Origin: Enterococcus mundtii
Lineage (GTDB): Bacteria; Bacillota; Bacilli; Lactobacillales; Enterococcaceae
NCBI RefSeq assembly: GCF_002947535.1
Contig: NZ_PUAP01000017.1
Coordinates: forward strand, 82,832 to 146,831
Length of the DNA: 64,000 bases
Reading direction: 5' to 3'
A program made the position numbers and the translations under genes. Each line of letters starts with the position of its first letter. Position 1 is the first letter of the stretch. Under the pieces are notes generated by a model. The model made no database searches and was not told where the DNA came from. It was given only the letters and a program-made list of their open reading frames with translations. Below are positions 43,563 through 52,675 of this stretch, piece by piece.

Positions 43563-44048
43563 TTAAAAACCTAATTGTCTATATTTATTGCCTTGTAATA
43601 GCCATGTATGAATTTTTTCTAAAAATTGAAACTCTTCCTCTGTGACTGAGTACTGATGAAACTGCTCATTTCTAATTCTAGATATTTTCTCCATCCATTT
43701 GGTTTTATCTGTTTTTTTTCCGGATTTCTTCTTATCTTCTGGCAAAGTGTAATCTTTTTCAAAAATATTTTGCCAGTTGTTTAGAACAATTTCTCTATAA
43801 TTAATAAAATTGAGACAGTCCCAAGGCGAAACTTCTTCTCCAGATTTCTTGTCGTAATTTTTTTCCACTGCTAGAGAATTTGCATCCTGATATACTTTCT
43901 TTGGCAATCCTTTTTTAAACCAGACATCGCCAAATTCATTCTGAAGCTTTTCTTTGCAATCTCCCTTTATATATAATTCTATATCCCGTATCATATTATA
44001 GGAAGCATCATTATATCTCATATCATTTTCTTCCCAGTATTTATTCAT
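43563..44048 (-). CDS. HEPN-like small protein of a putative defence cassette
   Basis: A 161-residue protein; the ATG at 44019-44021 (152 residues) may be the true start because GGGAAG lies about 9 bases before it. The C-terminus has RIRNEQFHQYS, matching the R-N-x-x-x-H pattern of HEPN ribonuclease-like domains of the Swt1 type. The rest is Lys/Glu-rich and helical. It is the third gene of a leftward set after the methyltransferase and DGQHR genes, and is AT-rich like them. Function is inferred from motif and context only. Confidence 0.6.
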   Translation of the reverse strand: MNKYWEENDMRYNDASYNMIRDIELYIKGDCKEKLQNEFGDVWFKKGLPKKVYQDANSLAVEKNYDKKSGEEVSPWDCLNFINYREIVLNNWQNIFEKDYTLPEDKKKSGKKTDKTKWMEKISRIRNEQFHQYSVTEEEFQFLEKIHTWLLQGNKYRQLGF

Positions 44049-44080
44049 TCCCTCAGGACAAAAACTCTCACATCTTTTAC

Positions 44081-45835
44081 TTATTTCTTTCTGTAGTGTT
44101 CGCCAGTACTTGATCTTTCCCCCTCCACCATAATTTTTTTTATTTTTTTTCTTTCATCTAGAGTAACAGATTTATAATAATCGATTAAATAGTCTAAATA
44201 GTCGAACACCAAGTTAAGATTTTCTTTTTTTTGAATCTGATCTAAATTTATGAGACTTCTCGCCATTAAATCATTAGTTATATCATCAATAATACGGATC
44301 AAACTATATATTCCAGGATTAGTCACAATAAACATCTTATCTTTCTCAGTAGTTTCCCAATTATCTCCAACTTGAGATTTTACGTACCACAAACACTCCT
44401 TTAAATAATTAAAAACTATGTCTGAAGTTTCTTTATTACTCTCTTTATCCAAAGTACCCATACTAATTAATTCATTATTTCTACTGTATTCTCCAAAAAA
44501 AGAACAATCATCTAATGCATTTTTTATAGAGTCAATGGTGATTGAACAATAGTCTGTTCTTGAATTTTCACCAACTAAAATTCGATCATACAAAGAAGAG
44601 CTTCTATCGTCGCCTAACCTATGAGCAATCACCAATTTTAATGCTGTTTTTCTTTCATTTAAGGAATCAGATTCCCAAAGAAGATCAGAATTTAAAGTAT
44701 TTCTTAAATTTTTAGATACAGATTTTTGATTTTCATTTATATCCATAAATAGCTTAATTTGTTCTTTTCTATTAAGGTTTTCAAATGCCACAACAGGAAT
44801 TGAATTAGACTCTGAAAAAGTCAGATTAGAATAGCCATATAATCTATGTTGACCATCAATAATATAAGCAGATCGATATAATTGTGGAAGATGTAATATC
44901 CCTATCTTTGATATTGCTTCTTCAACTTGATTCCCACTCATATCAAATCTTAGTTTTTTCCCATTTGTGTCTAAATTAATTATTAATGAATTAGGAAAGA
45001 AACCACCCTCAGAAATAAATTCTCTAATTGCCTTGATTCGATCCTTTTTTATCAGTCTCTGATAAGTAGGCATCATGTCTTTGTTGGCATTATTCCTATG
45101 TAACACGTATGCAATTTTCAACAACTTCTCTGGCTCAATCGAAAAAGAATAGTACTTATGTCCACCCATTCTTCCTTCTATAGCCGGTATTTTATTATCC
45201 ATGCTTTGTATTTTTTGCCCAGAGAAAAGAAGACCTAGGAATTGATATCTCGATGCTTTACCTAAGTGAGTGGATAGACCTTTATAGTATAAAAACGTTT
45301 CTTCATCGAAATAAGTTATTCCATATTTTTCCATAAAATAAGTATCTTGATCTGGTAGTATATAATTTTGTGTGGCAAAAATAAATGCACATTTTTTCTT
45401 TTTTTCTGGAAAATTACCTCTCCCCCACTTAATCAAGGAGGACTTATGCTCATTAATTTGCTTTATCTCATTTAATAAACTTTTCTTATTCTGCTTTTTA
45501 TCACTAAAATTAGTAAAAATAAATAATAGTGTTTCATCATCAGAAGACACTATATCTACCTCTAGCCCATCAATATTTATTGAGGTTTTACTAATTTCAT
45601 TGAATCCCATATCGTAAAATAGTAGCCATAACTTATTAATAAACAACTCTTGTTTAAGCTTACTTCTTTTTAAACGAGATGTTTTTTTGAAATTCCTATC
45701 AATAATCCATCCCTCCTCCACGAAAGAAGCTACATCTGGTAGCGGGACACTCTTAGTATTAAACTCTCTTTTTCTTTCTCTTTTTTCTACTAATAATTCT
45801 TCCTTTGTTAATATCGAGAAATCTTTTCCAGTCAT
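44081..45835 (-). CDS. DGQHR-domain protein (DndB/DpdB-like)
   Basis: A 584-residue protein. The ATG at 45833-45835 is preferred: GGAG lies 8 bases upstream, while the TTG at 45839-45841 is too close. The centre carries IIDGQHRLYGY, the defining DGQHR motif, followed by LFMDINENQKSVSKNLRNTL, as in ParB-like proteins linked to DNA modification systems (DndB, DpdB). The N-terminal 200 residues contain ININGLEVDIVSS-like strands (here IDGLEVDIVSS, then LLFIFTN), possibly a degraded PD-(D/E)XK nuclease fold. It starts 2 bases after the methyltransferase stop. A role in sensing or cutting DNA by modification state is likely but unproven. Confidence 0.75.
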   Translation of the reverse strand: MTGKDFSILTKEELLVEKRERKREFNTKSVPLPDVASFVEEGWIIDRNFKKTSRLKRSKLKQELFINKLWLLFYDMGFNEISKTSINIDGLEVDIVSSDDETLLFIFTNFSDKKQNKKSLLNEIKQINEHKSSLIKWGRGNFPEKKKKCAFIFATQNYILPDQDTYFMEKYGITYFDEETFLYYKGLSTHLGKASRYQFLGLLFSGQKIQSMDNKIPAIEGRMGGHKYYSFSIEPEKLLKIAYVLHRNNANKDMMPTYQRLIKKDRIKAIREFISEGGFFPNSLIINLDTNGKKLRFDMSGNQVEEAISKIGILHLPQLYRSAYIIDGQHRLYGYSNLTFSESNSIPVVAFENLNRKEQIKLFMDINENQKSVSKNLRNTLNSDLLWESDSLNERKTALKLVIAHRLGDDRSSSLYDRILVGENSRTDYCSITIDSIKNALDDCSFFGEYSRNNELISMGTLDKESNKETSDIVFNYLKECLWYVKSQVGDNWETTEKDKMFIVTNPGIYSLIRIIDDITNDLMARSLINLDQIQKKENLNLVFDYLDYLIDYYKSVTLDERKKIKKIMVEGERSSTGEHYRKK

Positions 45836-45837
45836 GC

Positions 45838-46665
45838 TCAACTCTCCTTTATATTAGTAAAGACATACTCCTTGATCTTGCCTCTATTTGCATTTTTACC
45901 ACCAATCAAGCTTGCTCTTGTCAGAGGATATGTAAGGTCATCTTTATTATTAAATATTTCATACACTTTCTCATGAGCAGCGTTCGTTAGAATATAATAA
46001 GCTTCTTTCTTTTTTATCAAATTGATCAATTCGTTTAACCGATATTGATCTTCTAAAGAAAATAACTTTTGGTTGTAACTAATAAATCCATTATGATTAT
46101 GTGAAACTGTATACGGTGGGTCCAGTATAACTAAATCATTTTTTTGAATCTTATTACTAATGGACATAAAATCATTAGTTTCCAAAATTGCTCCATTCAA
46201 AAGTTTACTAACTCTTAAAATATTATCTTCTTCAATTATGTAATTAGCTCTGTAACCATACGGTACATTATATCCGCCATCTCTATTCACTCGGTATATT
46301 CCATTAAAAGATGTTTTATTTAAGTAAATAAACTTCGCAGCAGATAAAATTTCATCATTAAAATTTTGTTCTCTCATTTTATAATAAAAATCTTTTGTGT
46401 TCTCATATTTTTTCAATTCCTCTATTACAGCGTTTGGTTCGTTTCTTATTACACAATAAGTATTCATTAATTCCTCATTCAAATCAGATAAAAAAATTTG
46501 TTTTTTTGGTTGAATGGCCAGAAAAATGGAAGCGCCTCCTAAAAAAGGTTCGAAGTAGTTATTGAAATGCAAATCTCCGACAATTGTATCCAAGTGTTTT
46601 TTCAGCCAGCTTTTTCCTCCGGCCCATCTCAAAAATGGTTTAACATTATGTATTTCTGAATTCAT
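45838..46665 (-). CDS. Dam-type N6-adenine DNA methyltransferase (D12 class)
   Basis: A 275-residue methyltransferase. Class-alpha motifs are in order: FLRWAGGK (residues 11-18), YFEPFLGGASIF (37-48, SAM binding) and LDPPY (181-185, catalytic). Dam/DpnM-class enzymes methylate GATC; the specificity here is inferred. No standard restriction enzyme is adjacent. A DGQHR gene and a HEPN-like gene follow instead, suggesting self-marking for a defence cassette. GGAG stands 7 bases before the ATG. Base composition is clearly more AT-rich than the flanking operons. Confidence 0.92.
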   Translation of the reverse strand: MNSEIHNVKPFLRWAGGKSWLKKHLDTIVGDLHFNNYFEPFLGGASIFLAIQPKKQIFLSDLNEELMNTYCVIRNEPNAVIEELKKYENTKDFYYKMREQNFNDEILSAAKFIYLNKTSFNGIYRVNRDGGYNVPYGYRANYIIEEDNILRVSKLLNGAILETNDFMSISNKIQKNDLVILDPPYTVSHNHNGFISYNQKLFSLEDQYRLNELINLIKKKEAYYILTNAAHEKVYEIFNNKDDLTYPLTRASLIGGKNANRGKIKEYVFTNIKES

Positions 46666-46943
46666 AAACTTCTCCTTTATATATCAATAAAAAAACAACC
46701 CTTACATCATATTATAATATAATAATACCATACTATTGGATTTTTAAAACTAATAATATATAGATAAATACTTATAATAAGGGTTTATATTGTCAAATAA
46801 TAATTAAATAACGAATATTAAAATCAAGGTGTGTCAAAGAAAATAAATAACTAGCAACCAAAAATATAAATAAAGTTATTCCAATAATGAGTATACTCAA
46901 ATAAATACAAAGTTTGATCTATTATAATCGTTATATAAAACAA
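46666..46943. other. AT-rich upstream region of the methyltransferase operon
   Basis: Very AT-rich DNA with TATAAT-like stretches (46700-46730) and TTGACA on the leftward strand (46791-46796). The promoter of the methyltransferase operon must lie here, but several equally good box combinations exist. No gene is supported. Confidence 0.45.
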
Positions 46944-46981
46944 GAAATCCTGAGATTTATTACAATTAACCTCAGGATTTC
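46944..46981 (-). terminator. Terminator of the B12 uptake operon
   Basis: GAAATCCTGAG (46944-46954) pairs perfectly with CTCAGGATTTC (46971-46981). The leftward strand continues TTGTTTTATAT. It lies 18 bases past the ATPase stop. Confidence 0.85.
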
Positions 46982-46998
46982 TATAATTATTTAGTAAT

Positions 46999-47781
46999 TT
47001 ACAATAACCCTTCTCCCAACTTCTCCCAAATCTCACTCTGTTCCTGAAAATGCTTCACTAGATCTACATCAAAGATATCTTTAAGTAGTTTCCTTGAAGC
47101 TGTTTCCAAAAATGGGCCTTGCTTGATGACTTGGCCTGCTTTCATGAACAGGACTTGGTCGCTTAAAGAGAGGGCTAAACGGATGTCGTGGAAGACGCCA
47201 ATGATTGTTTTGTCTTGGTTCTTGCCCCAGTCTTTTAAATAGCCGATGAGTTCGAGTTGGTGCTTGATATCGAGATGATTATTGGGTTCGTCTAGTAATA
47301 AAATATCTGGGTCTTGGGCTAATACTTTGGCTAGGAAGACGCGTTGCTTTTGGCCACCGGAAAGTTGGTTGACGGGGTGGTCTTTCAATTCTAACAGATT
47401 GGTTAGAGCCAAGCACTCCATGACTTTTTCTCGATCTTCTGCTGTGGTGACCGACCATAGTCCTTGTTTGATGTGCGTATAACGCCCCATCATGATAGTT
47501 TCATAGACGGTGTAATCAAAAGCAATGGTTGAAAACTGGCTGAGTAAAGCGACTTTGCGCGCGGCTTCTTTGCGTTTCATCGTGCGGACTTCTTTTCCAT
47601 CGATCGTGATCGATCCTTCGTAGGAAAGGATGCCCGCAATTGATTTCAATACGGTCGTCTTGCCACAGCCGTTAGGTCCTAGGATACATAGGTTCTCACC
47701 TTTGTTCAGCTCGAAGGAGACTTCTTTGATGATTTTTACTGAGCCATAGCCAGCTGTGACTTGCGATAGCTTCAAGGTCAT
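46999..47781 (-). CDS. btuD: Cobalamin (siderophore-family) ABC transporter ATPase
   Basis: A 260-residue ATPase of the FecE/BtuD family. The ATG at 47779-47781 is chosen because GGAGG lies 7 bases upstream. Walker A GPNGCGKTTVL, signature LSGGQKQRVFLAKVL, Walker B DILLLDEPNNHLD and the switch His in GVFHDIRL are all present. It energises the permease at 48333-49331. The riboswitch at the operon head makes cobalamin the likely substrate in preference to iron chelates. Confidence 0.9.
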   Translation of the reverse strand: MTLKLSQVTAGYGSVKIIKEVSFELNKGENLCILGPNGCGKTTVLKSIAGILSYEGSITIDGKEVRTMKRKEAARKVALLSQFSTIAFDYTVYETIMMGRYTHIKQGLWSVTTAEDREKVMECLALTNLLELKDHPVNQLSGGQKQRVFLAKVLAQDPDILLLDEPNNHLDIKHQLELIGYLKDWGKNQDKTIIGVFHDIRLALSLSDQVLFMKAGQVIKQGPFLETASRKLLKDIFDVDLVKHFQEQSEIWEKLGEGLL

Positions 47782-47794
47782 CACTTTTCCTCCT

Positions 47795-48319
47795 TTAGCG
47801 GTAATTTCTGCTGACAAAAGGAATTTCTGTTACATCATCTTCTCGGTTGAATTTCAGCGCAATCATGAAGAAGTAACCAGACAATAAATTGAAAAAGTCT
47901 AGCAAGCCTGAATCGACTTTTTTGCCTTGATAGAGATGGCGATACAGCAAACGAACGATTATTTTACAATCGACACGCAAGATATGAGCCAACGCCCCTC
48001 GTTCACTTCCTTGAGGTAAGAAAAATGGTCCGCTTTGGTTTGTTCTTTCCGCATTCAATTCATCGACACGACTCTTTAACCAGTCGATTTCTTCTTGCGT
48101 GATCGTCATTTTTGTACGCACGCACGCATTGGCATGGTAAACCAATTCACCGATTTTCTCTAACTCTTCGTAAAAAGGAGAATCTTTACACTTTGCGCGT
48201 AATAGCCCGATTTCTGAAGATAAACGATCGGTGTGTAATTCATAATCGCAGCGTAAATCATCTGCATCGTCTGCTAAAAACGGATAAGCCTCATAAGGAC
48301 TTCGATAAATATCTTTCAT
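47795..48319 (-). CDS. Cobalamin adenosyltransferase-like protein in the B12 uptake operon
   Basis: A 174-residue helical protein from the ATG at 48317-48319, 13 bases after the permease stop; a longer frame would overlap the permease gene. The C-terminal helices (HILRVDCKIIVRLLYRHLYQ, then LLDFFNLLSGYFFMIALKFN) follow the PduO-type adenosyltransferase pattern, where R-x-x-E/D-R is followed by a YFF segment. The N-terminal ATP loop TKTGDxG is absent, so it may be a divergent or non-catalytic relative, perhaps handling cobalamin on entry. Its place inside a B12 importer operon supports a corrinoid role. Confidence 0.7.
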   Translation of the reverse strand: MKDIYRSPYEAYPFLADDADDLRCDYELHTDRLSSEIGLLRAKCKDSPFYEELEKIGELVYHANACVRTKMTITQEEIDWLKSRVDELNAERTNQSGPFFLPQGSERGALAHILRVDCKIIVRLLYRHLYQGKKVDSGLLDFFNLLSGYFFMIALKFNREDDVTEIPFVSRNYR

Positions 48320-48332
48320 AATTGTAAAACAC

Positions 48333-49331
48333 TCACTTTCGTTTGAAATAAACATAGGCAAAAAATGGCGCACCAATCAATGCTGTGACAGCGCCTATTG
48401 GTATTTCTTGGGGAGATAATAGCGTTCGAGAAATCGTATCGCCGACGACCATCATACTGCCACCTAATAGTGCTGCTCCTGGAATGACCCAACGATGGCT
48501 AGCACCGAAGTAACGTCGGATGACATGGGGGGCAATCAAGTCAACGAATCCGATCACACCGACAAATGAAACCGCACTTCCTGCAAGCAAAGCCGCAAGG
48601 ACCATGACCCATAGCTTGATCGTTCGAACATCTACACCAGAGATTAACGCCTCTTCTTCACCTAAAGATAACACATCTAAACTTCTAGCAGAGAACCAAA
48701 GAGCGATTGTTCCAAATAGTAAGATAGGTAAAAAGATTTGAATTTTTGCCCACGTGCTCCCTGAAAAGCTACCCATTTGCCAGAAGACTAATTGCTGCAA
48801 ATGATCTTTGAACAATGCCGTGACGATCGTCAACATTGCACCTACAAATAAGGTCATGACCATTCCCACCAAAATAACTGTTTGATTCGATAATTGCTGA
48901 TCCAATCTTTGACTCATCGCCAAGACAATAAACACAGTTGCTAAACCAAAAATAAAGCCTGTCAGAGGTAATGTGAAATTCGGGAACAACGGTAAAGTGA
49001 TTCCTGAAACAATGATCAACGCAGCGCCAAGTGATGCCCCTGATGACACACCTAGCGTATAGGCAGAAGCTAATGGATTGCCTAATAAGGATTGCATGAC
49101 CGTTCCACTCACAGCCAAAGCAGCTCCTACAAGAAACGCCAAAACCACTCTCGGCAGGCGAACCTGCCAAAGAATGGTGACGATCGTTGCATCTAGCTGT
49201 TTGTCTCCTCTTGAAAATAATGCTTGGATCAAGGTATCAAAAGGAATGGATACACTTCCGATTTTGATCCCAAAGAATACTACGATGATACTTAAGACAA
49301 CTGCTAACAGCAACCGACTTTGTTTATTCAT
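48333..49331 (-). CDS. btuC: Cobalamin/iron-siderophore family ABC permease (FecCD/BtuC)
   Basis: A 332-residue permease (from ATG 49329-49331) with about nine to ten membrane segments. The family blocks RLPRVVLAFLVGAALAVSG, LGVSSGASLGAALIIVSG, VGVIGFVDLIAPHVIRRYFG and GDTISRTLLSPQEIPIGAVT are all present. Its start overlaps the binding protein gene by 8 bases. The partners and the upstream cobalamin riboswitch point to vitamin B12. Confidence 0.92.
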   Translation of the reverse strand: MNKQSRLLLAVVLSIIVVFFGIKIGSVSIPFDTLIQALFSRGDKQLDATIVTILWQVRLPRVVLAFLVGAALAVSGTVMQSLLGNPLASAYTLGVSSGASLGAALIIVSGITLPLFPNFTLPLTGFIFGLATVFIVLAMSQRLDQQLSNQTVILVGMVMTLFVGAMLTIVTALFKDHLQQLVFWQMGSFSGSTWAKIQIFLPILLFGTIALWFSARSLDVLSLGEEEALISGVDVRTIKLWVMVLAALLAGSAVSFVGVIGFVDLIAPHVIRRYFGASHRWVIPGAALLGGSMMVVGDTISRTLLSPQEIPIGAVTALIGAPFFAYVYFKRK

Positions 49332-50295
49332 TTTCCAACGATTTGTATTCATCAGGGTAGATTGCTAATGCCATTTCTTTTAAGGCTTTTGTCATATGGT
49401 GGTTTGGTAAAGAGCTCGCAGCATTATCGATATAGAATACTGCTTCATTTTTCACCGCAGGAACGTCTTTCCAGCTTCCACGATCTAAGATTTCTTGCAC
49501 TGCATCATCCAAGTAATTTACGTTCGTCAAAATTACATCTGGCTTACTAGCAATTGCAGCTTCTTCTGTTACTGGAATCCAGCTTTCTTGATCTGCTAAG
49601 ACATTTTCTGCACCTACAAGTTCGATCATTTCATTCAAGTAAACGCCTTTACCAAAGCTATAGATTTCAGGTAATGCGCTAATTTCAAACAATACTTTTT
49701 TCTTATCTGTAATCGTTGCTCCAATTTCTTTGATTTCATCGATCTCTTTGTTCATTGTATCGACTAATTCTTGTCCTTTTTCATGCTCTTGTAAAGTATC
49801 CGCGATAAATTGGACATCTAAAGCAATATCTTCAATGGTATTACTAGTTGGAATATTTACGACAGTAATTCCTGCATCTTTTACTTGAGACCAGACATTT
49901 TCAGAGCCATGCAAACTGATATCTGAAACATAAATCACTTGTGGGTTCAATGAAATCAATGTTTCTGCATCCACAGCCATCATATCGATTTGTGGCAACT
50001 CATCAAGTTCTTCCGTCATTGCCGGACTTTGTGTGTCAACCGCTACTAATTGATCTTTACGTCCTAGATCATCGATCACTTGTGTAACTGAAGGAACTAA
50101 AGAAACCATTTTATTCACTTCTTCAGGAATCTCGATTTCTTCACCCCCACGATCTTTTGTCGGCAAAGCAACTTCTGAAGCTGTCGTTGTTTCTGCTGTT
50201 TGGCTTGTTTCGTTGTTATTATTTGAGCAAGCACTCAACCCAAAGACTACGCTCAATCCCAATACAGCAACTAATTTCGATAATTTTTTCATCAA
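49324..50295 (-). CDS. btuF: Cobalamin-binding ABC lipoprotein (BtuF/FecB family)
   Basis: A 323-residue lipoprotein with lipobox GLSAC (Cys23) and an Asn/Thr-rich linker. The two-lobed class III binding fold is shown by NKMVSLVPSVTQVIDDLGRK, then INPQVIYVSDISLHG-like (here LNPQVIYVSDIS) and ASKPDVILTNVNYLDDAVQE. It is the first gene of a four-gene operon under a cobalamin riboswitch, so it should bind corrinoids. Confidence 0.9.
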   Translation of the reverse strand: MMKKLSKLVAVLGLSVVFGLSACSNNNNETSQTAETTTASEVALPTKDRGGEEIEIPEEVNKMVSLVPSVTQVIDDLGRKDQLVAVDTQSPAMTEELDELPQIDMMAVDAETLISLNPQVIYVSDISLHGSENVWSQVKDAGITVVNIPTSNTIEDIALDVQFIADTLQEHEKGQELVDTMNKEIDEIKEIGATITDKKKVLFEISALPEIYSFGKGVYLNEMIELVGAENVLADQESWIPVTEEAAIASKPDVILTNVNYLDDAVQEILDRGSWKDVPAVKNEAVFYIDNAASSLPNHHMTKALKEMALAIYPDEYKSLENE

Positions 50296-50406
50296 CTATT
50301 CCCACTTTCTTTGACTCATTTTTACTTTTCCCAGTGATCACTTTGTTTACGATAGCCCTTTCATTTCCATACTCTTACCAAACAACCTTTTTTCAAAGTA
50401 GATAAA

Positions 50407-50438
50407 AACTGCCTTTCCTTTTACAGGAGAAGACAGTT
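50407..50438 (-). terminator. Expression-platform terminator of the btu riboswitch
   Basis: Leftward AACUGUCUU pairs with AAAGGCAGUU (positions 50407-50416 with 50430-50438), followed by UUUUUAUC. It lies between the aptamer and the btuF-like gene, so ligand binding is expected to favour termination. Confidence 0.85.
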
Positions 50439-50491
50439 TGATTGATCACACAAAAAAACGCTTGATCTTTCTCCTACAAAAGAACATGATT

Positions 50492-50632
50492 GCCGTTAGA
50501 CCGGTCTCCTGACTTGGCTTCCTTTTACTCCCAACCCTTCCAGAATGATCTGTGGTCCTATTGGTTTCATCCACCTTACAGTAGGTAGGTCTGTAGAGGA
50601 CTTTCACCTCTTTCCCTGACATCTAATCGGCT
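50492..50632 (-). promoter_or_regulatory. Cobalamin riboswitch of the btu operon
   Basis: Leftward strand: closing stem GCCGATTAGA (50623-50632) with TCTAACGGC (50492-50500), core GGGAAAGAGGUGAAAGUCC, CCUACUGUAAG, and the full B12 box AAGUCAGGAGACCGGUC. This is a classic long-form cobalamin riboswitch, unlike the shorter one in EutX. The terminator at 50407-50438 is its output. Confidence 0.93.
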
Positions 50633-51083
50633 ATTTATTTTTCAGTTTACTTTTACTCTATTATTTATCTTTTTGGAAATTTTAGCTCTATCAACAAAAG
50701 TATCTCCGCCAATACTTTAACATATGGATTTCATAAAAGATATACGAAAATCAAGCAGAAACAATAACAAAACACTATTGTATCAACAATAATTTATTAT
50801 TCTCTGTTTTTTTAAAAGGCAATCATATATAGGATAAAAAACTGACGACACTATAACATCCGTTGATTTATCTAACGTTTTTTATTTTAATAAAACAAAG
50901 CTCTTGATAGGCATTCCTATCATGTAAGTGTAAGGTAAAAGGACAAAAATTTGTTAAAAATCATGCAAAAATTTCATATGTTATTCATTAAAATAAGAAA
51001 AGATTTATCAGATTAAGACGATTCATTTTAGTATTCAATCCAAAATTTACATTTTGATAGACGTTGAGACCCAAGATTTTTGG
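50633..51083. other. AT-rich gap without a supported gene
   Basis: Lies upstream of the btu riboswitch and downstream of the membrane-protein gene at 51084. It must contain the btu promoter (near 50650-50700), but no clear box pair is visible. Nothing else recognisable was seen. Confidence 0.5.
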
Positions 51084-51980
51084 CTAGTTCTTCTCTTTTA
51101 TTTCTTTGGCTGTTCCTTTGATATGCTTGTTGAAATATTTTTCTCCATACCATTCTAACTGCGCCTTCCCTTCCAAGTCGCGGTATTGTTCTGCGTATTT
51201 TCGCTTATAATACCCCTGTAATAGATAAGGGAAGTATAGATAGGATTCTGCAAAAATGATCACAATATCCATCGCTAGCCACATACCTAACATACTGATG
51301 AATCCAAAAAAATCTGTTCTTACTTCACCGCTGTTTGGGAAGAAGAACTTCCATACTATACCGACGGTCACAATTCCCCAGCCATATTTCATTGCTAATT
51401 TCATTACTTGATCTATCAACATATCTATCTTGCCTTTTTTTCTTTCAACTTCATATAACACATACTCAATCGTACGTTTTTTACTCCTAAACACGAGGCA
51501 GGATAGTACTCCGATCAATCCTAGTAGGAACAGCATACCTAAAATGGTTAGTGGTTTAAGAAATACTGTTATGAATAAAAGATTCATCTCTATCACTAAC
51601 CAAATGATATATAAGTTTAAGTTGAATTGACCTCGTATCCTTGTAAAATAATACTCTCCTCTATCCCTAAAAATGAAAACTGACGTTACCCACACAAAAA
51701 ATAATAAATAGAACAACCACATTGGTAAAAAATTGATATCTGGTATAGGAAGTGGACTAGGTCCTAATTCTCCTGTACTAATTTTTGTGGATATAACAGC
51801 GATCAGATAATTGATTCCTATTAAAAAGGCAAGAAATAGTACTCCTACCACTCTAGCAACGACCTTTTTACCACCTGTTGGATCTGGCAATCGATTAACG
51901 TCTTTATTCATAAACGTAACAAATGTGTCATCACTTAGATTTAAACTTTCTTCGAATGTTGCATTGAATAGTTGCTTCAT
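51084..51980 (-). CDS. Six-segment membrane protein of unknown function
   Basis: A 298-residue protein with hydrophobic segments near 41-63, 84-104, 122-140, 144-165, 198-214 and 224-255, and charged ends (KGTAKEIKEKN at the C-terminus). I do not recognise the family. It precedes, in the leftward direction, nothing until the btu operon, and follows a DUF443-like gene by 65 bases, so the pair may be co-transcribed. The pairing of two membrane proteins of this kind recalls immunity or accessory genes around type VII toxins, but that is speculative. Confidence 0.7.
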   Translation of the reverse strand: MKQLFNATFEESLNLSDDTFVTFMNKDVNRLPDPTGGKKVVARVVGVLFLAFLIGINYLIAVISTKISTGELGPSPLPIPDINFLPMWLFYLLFFVWVTSVFIFRDRGEYYFTRIRGQFNLNLYIIWLVIEMNLLFITVFLKPLTILGMLFLLGLIGVLSCLVFRSKKRTIEYVLYEVERKKGKIDMLIDQVMKLAMKYGWGIVTVGIVWKFFFPNSGEVRTDFFGFISMLGMWLAMDIVIIFAESYLYFPYLLQGYYKRKYAEQYRDLEGKAQLEWYGEKYFNKHIKGTAKEIKEKN

Positions 51981-52045
51981 GATTTATATCCACTAAAGCT
52001 ATCCTCTAATAGTTTTTACTGGAGATAGCACCTTTCTTATTTTTT

Positions 52046-52675
52046 TCAGTCTAAAGAAATTTTATATTTTTGTTCTGTCAATGCAGCACGACCAATTAGT
52101 AGTAACAAGAAAACAAAGTTGATTATTAAAAAAGGCATATATAACAAATTAAACCTTTTTATATACAGTACTGAGAAAGCGATTGAGGTGCCGTTCAGTA
52201 ATAAGTTTATTACAATCATTTTCAACAAACGGTCCACTCTTATTAAAGGCACTATTCTGATTTTTACCTTTTCGTATGTTTCTAAAAAAACTTTCTTATG
52301 TAAAAGTTGCTTTTCTCTGTATGATAAATAGAATTTGATGAATAATGCGCCAGGTAAAATGATAAGGAAAGTGATAATACTATATTTCGAATCTTCTGGA
52401 ATAAACATTCGTAATAAAAGGACGAAAAGGAATAAGATCAACGTATATAAAAACGAGAGATTGTTAATATTTTTTTCATTTCCTTTTTGAACAATCAAAT
52501 CATCGTAGTCTCTCTGTGTTATCTTGACACCCTCATACTTTCCCAGCCAACCGAGTGTGGCAAACAGCAACGTCTTTAATTGGCTGTCTGCATCTATCAA
52601 GTAAAACTCATTCTCTTCAGTAATTAAAACTTTATAGCGATCGTTATGAATAATATTTTTTAATTCTGATATCAT
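52046..52675 (-). CDS. DUF443-like four-segment membrane protein
   Basis: A 209-residue protein with a cytoplasmic N-terminal part (RYKVLITEENEFYLIDADSQ, then TLGWL and VKITQRDYDDL) and membrane segments near 73-91, 99-117, 152-172 and 178-196. The N-terminal pattern resembles the DUF443 family of Staphylococcus, some members of which protect against the type VII toxin TspA. The match is by eye and moderate. If right, this would be an immunity-like protein. No TspA-like toxin gene lies next to it. Confidence 0.6.
   Translation of the reverse strand: MISELKNIIHNDRYKVLITEENEFYLIDADSQLKTLLFATLGWLGKYEGVKITQRDYDDLIVQKGNEKNINNLSFLYTLILFLFVLLLRMFIPEDSKYSIITFLIILPGALFIKFYLSYREKQLLHKKVFLETYEKVKIRIVPLIRVDRLLKMIVINLLLNGTSIAFSVLYIKRFNLLYMPFLIINFVFLLLLIGRAALTEQKYKISLD

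Noticed and set aside
46999..50295. Iron-siderophore transporter
   Set aside because: The protein families are shared, but the cobalamin riboswitch and the adenosyltransferase-like gene in the operon favour vitamin B12.
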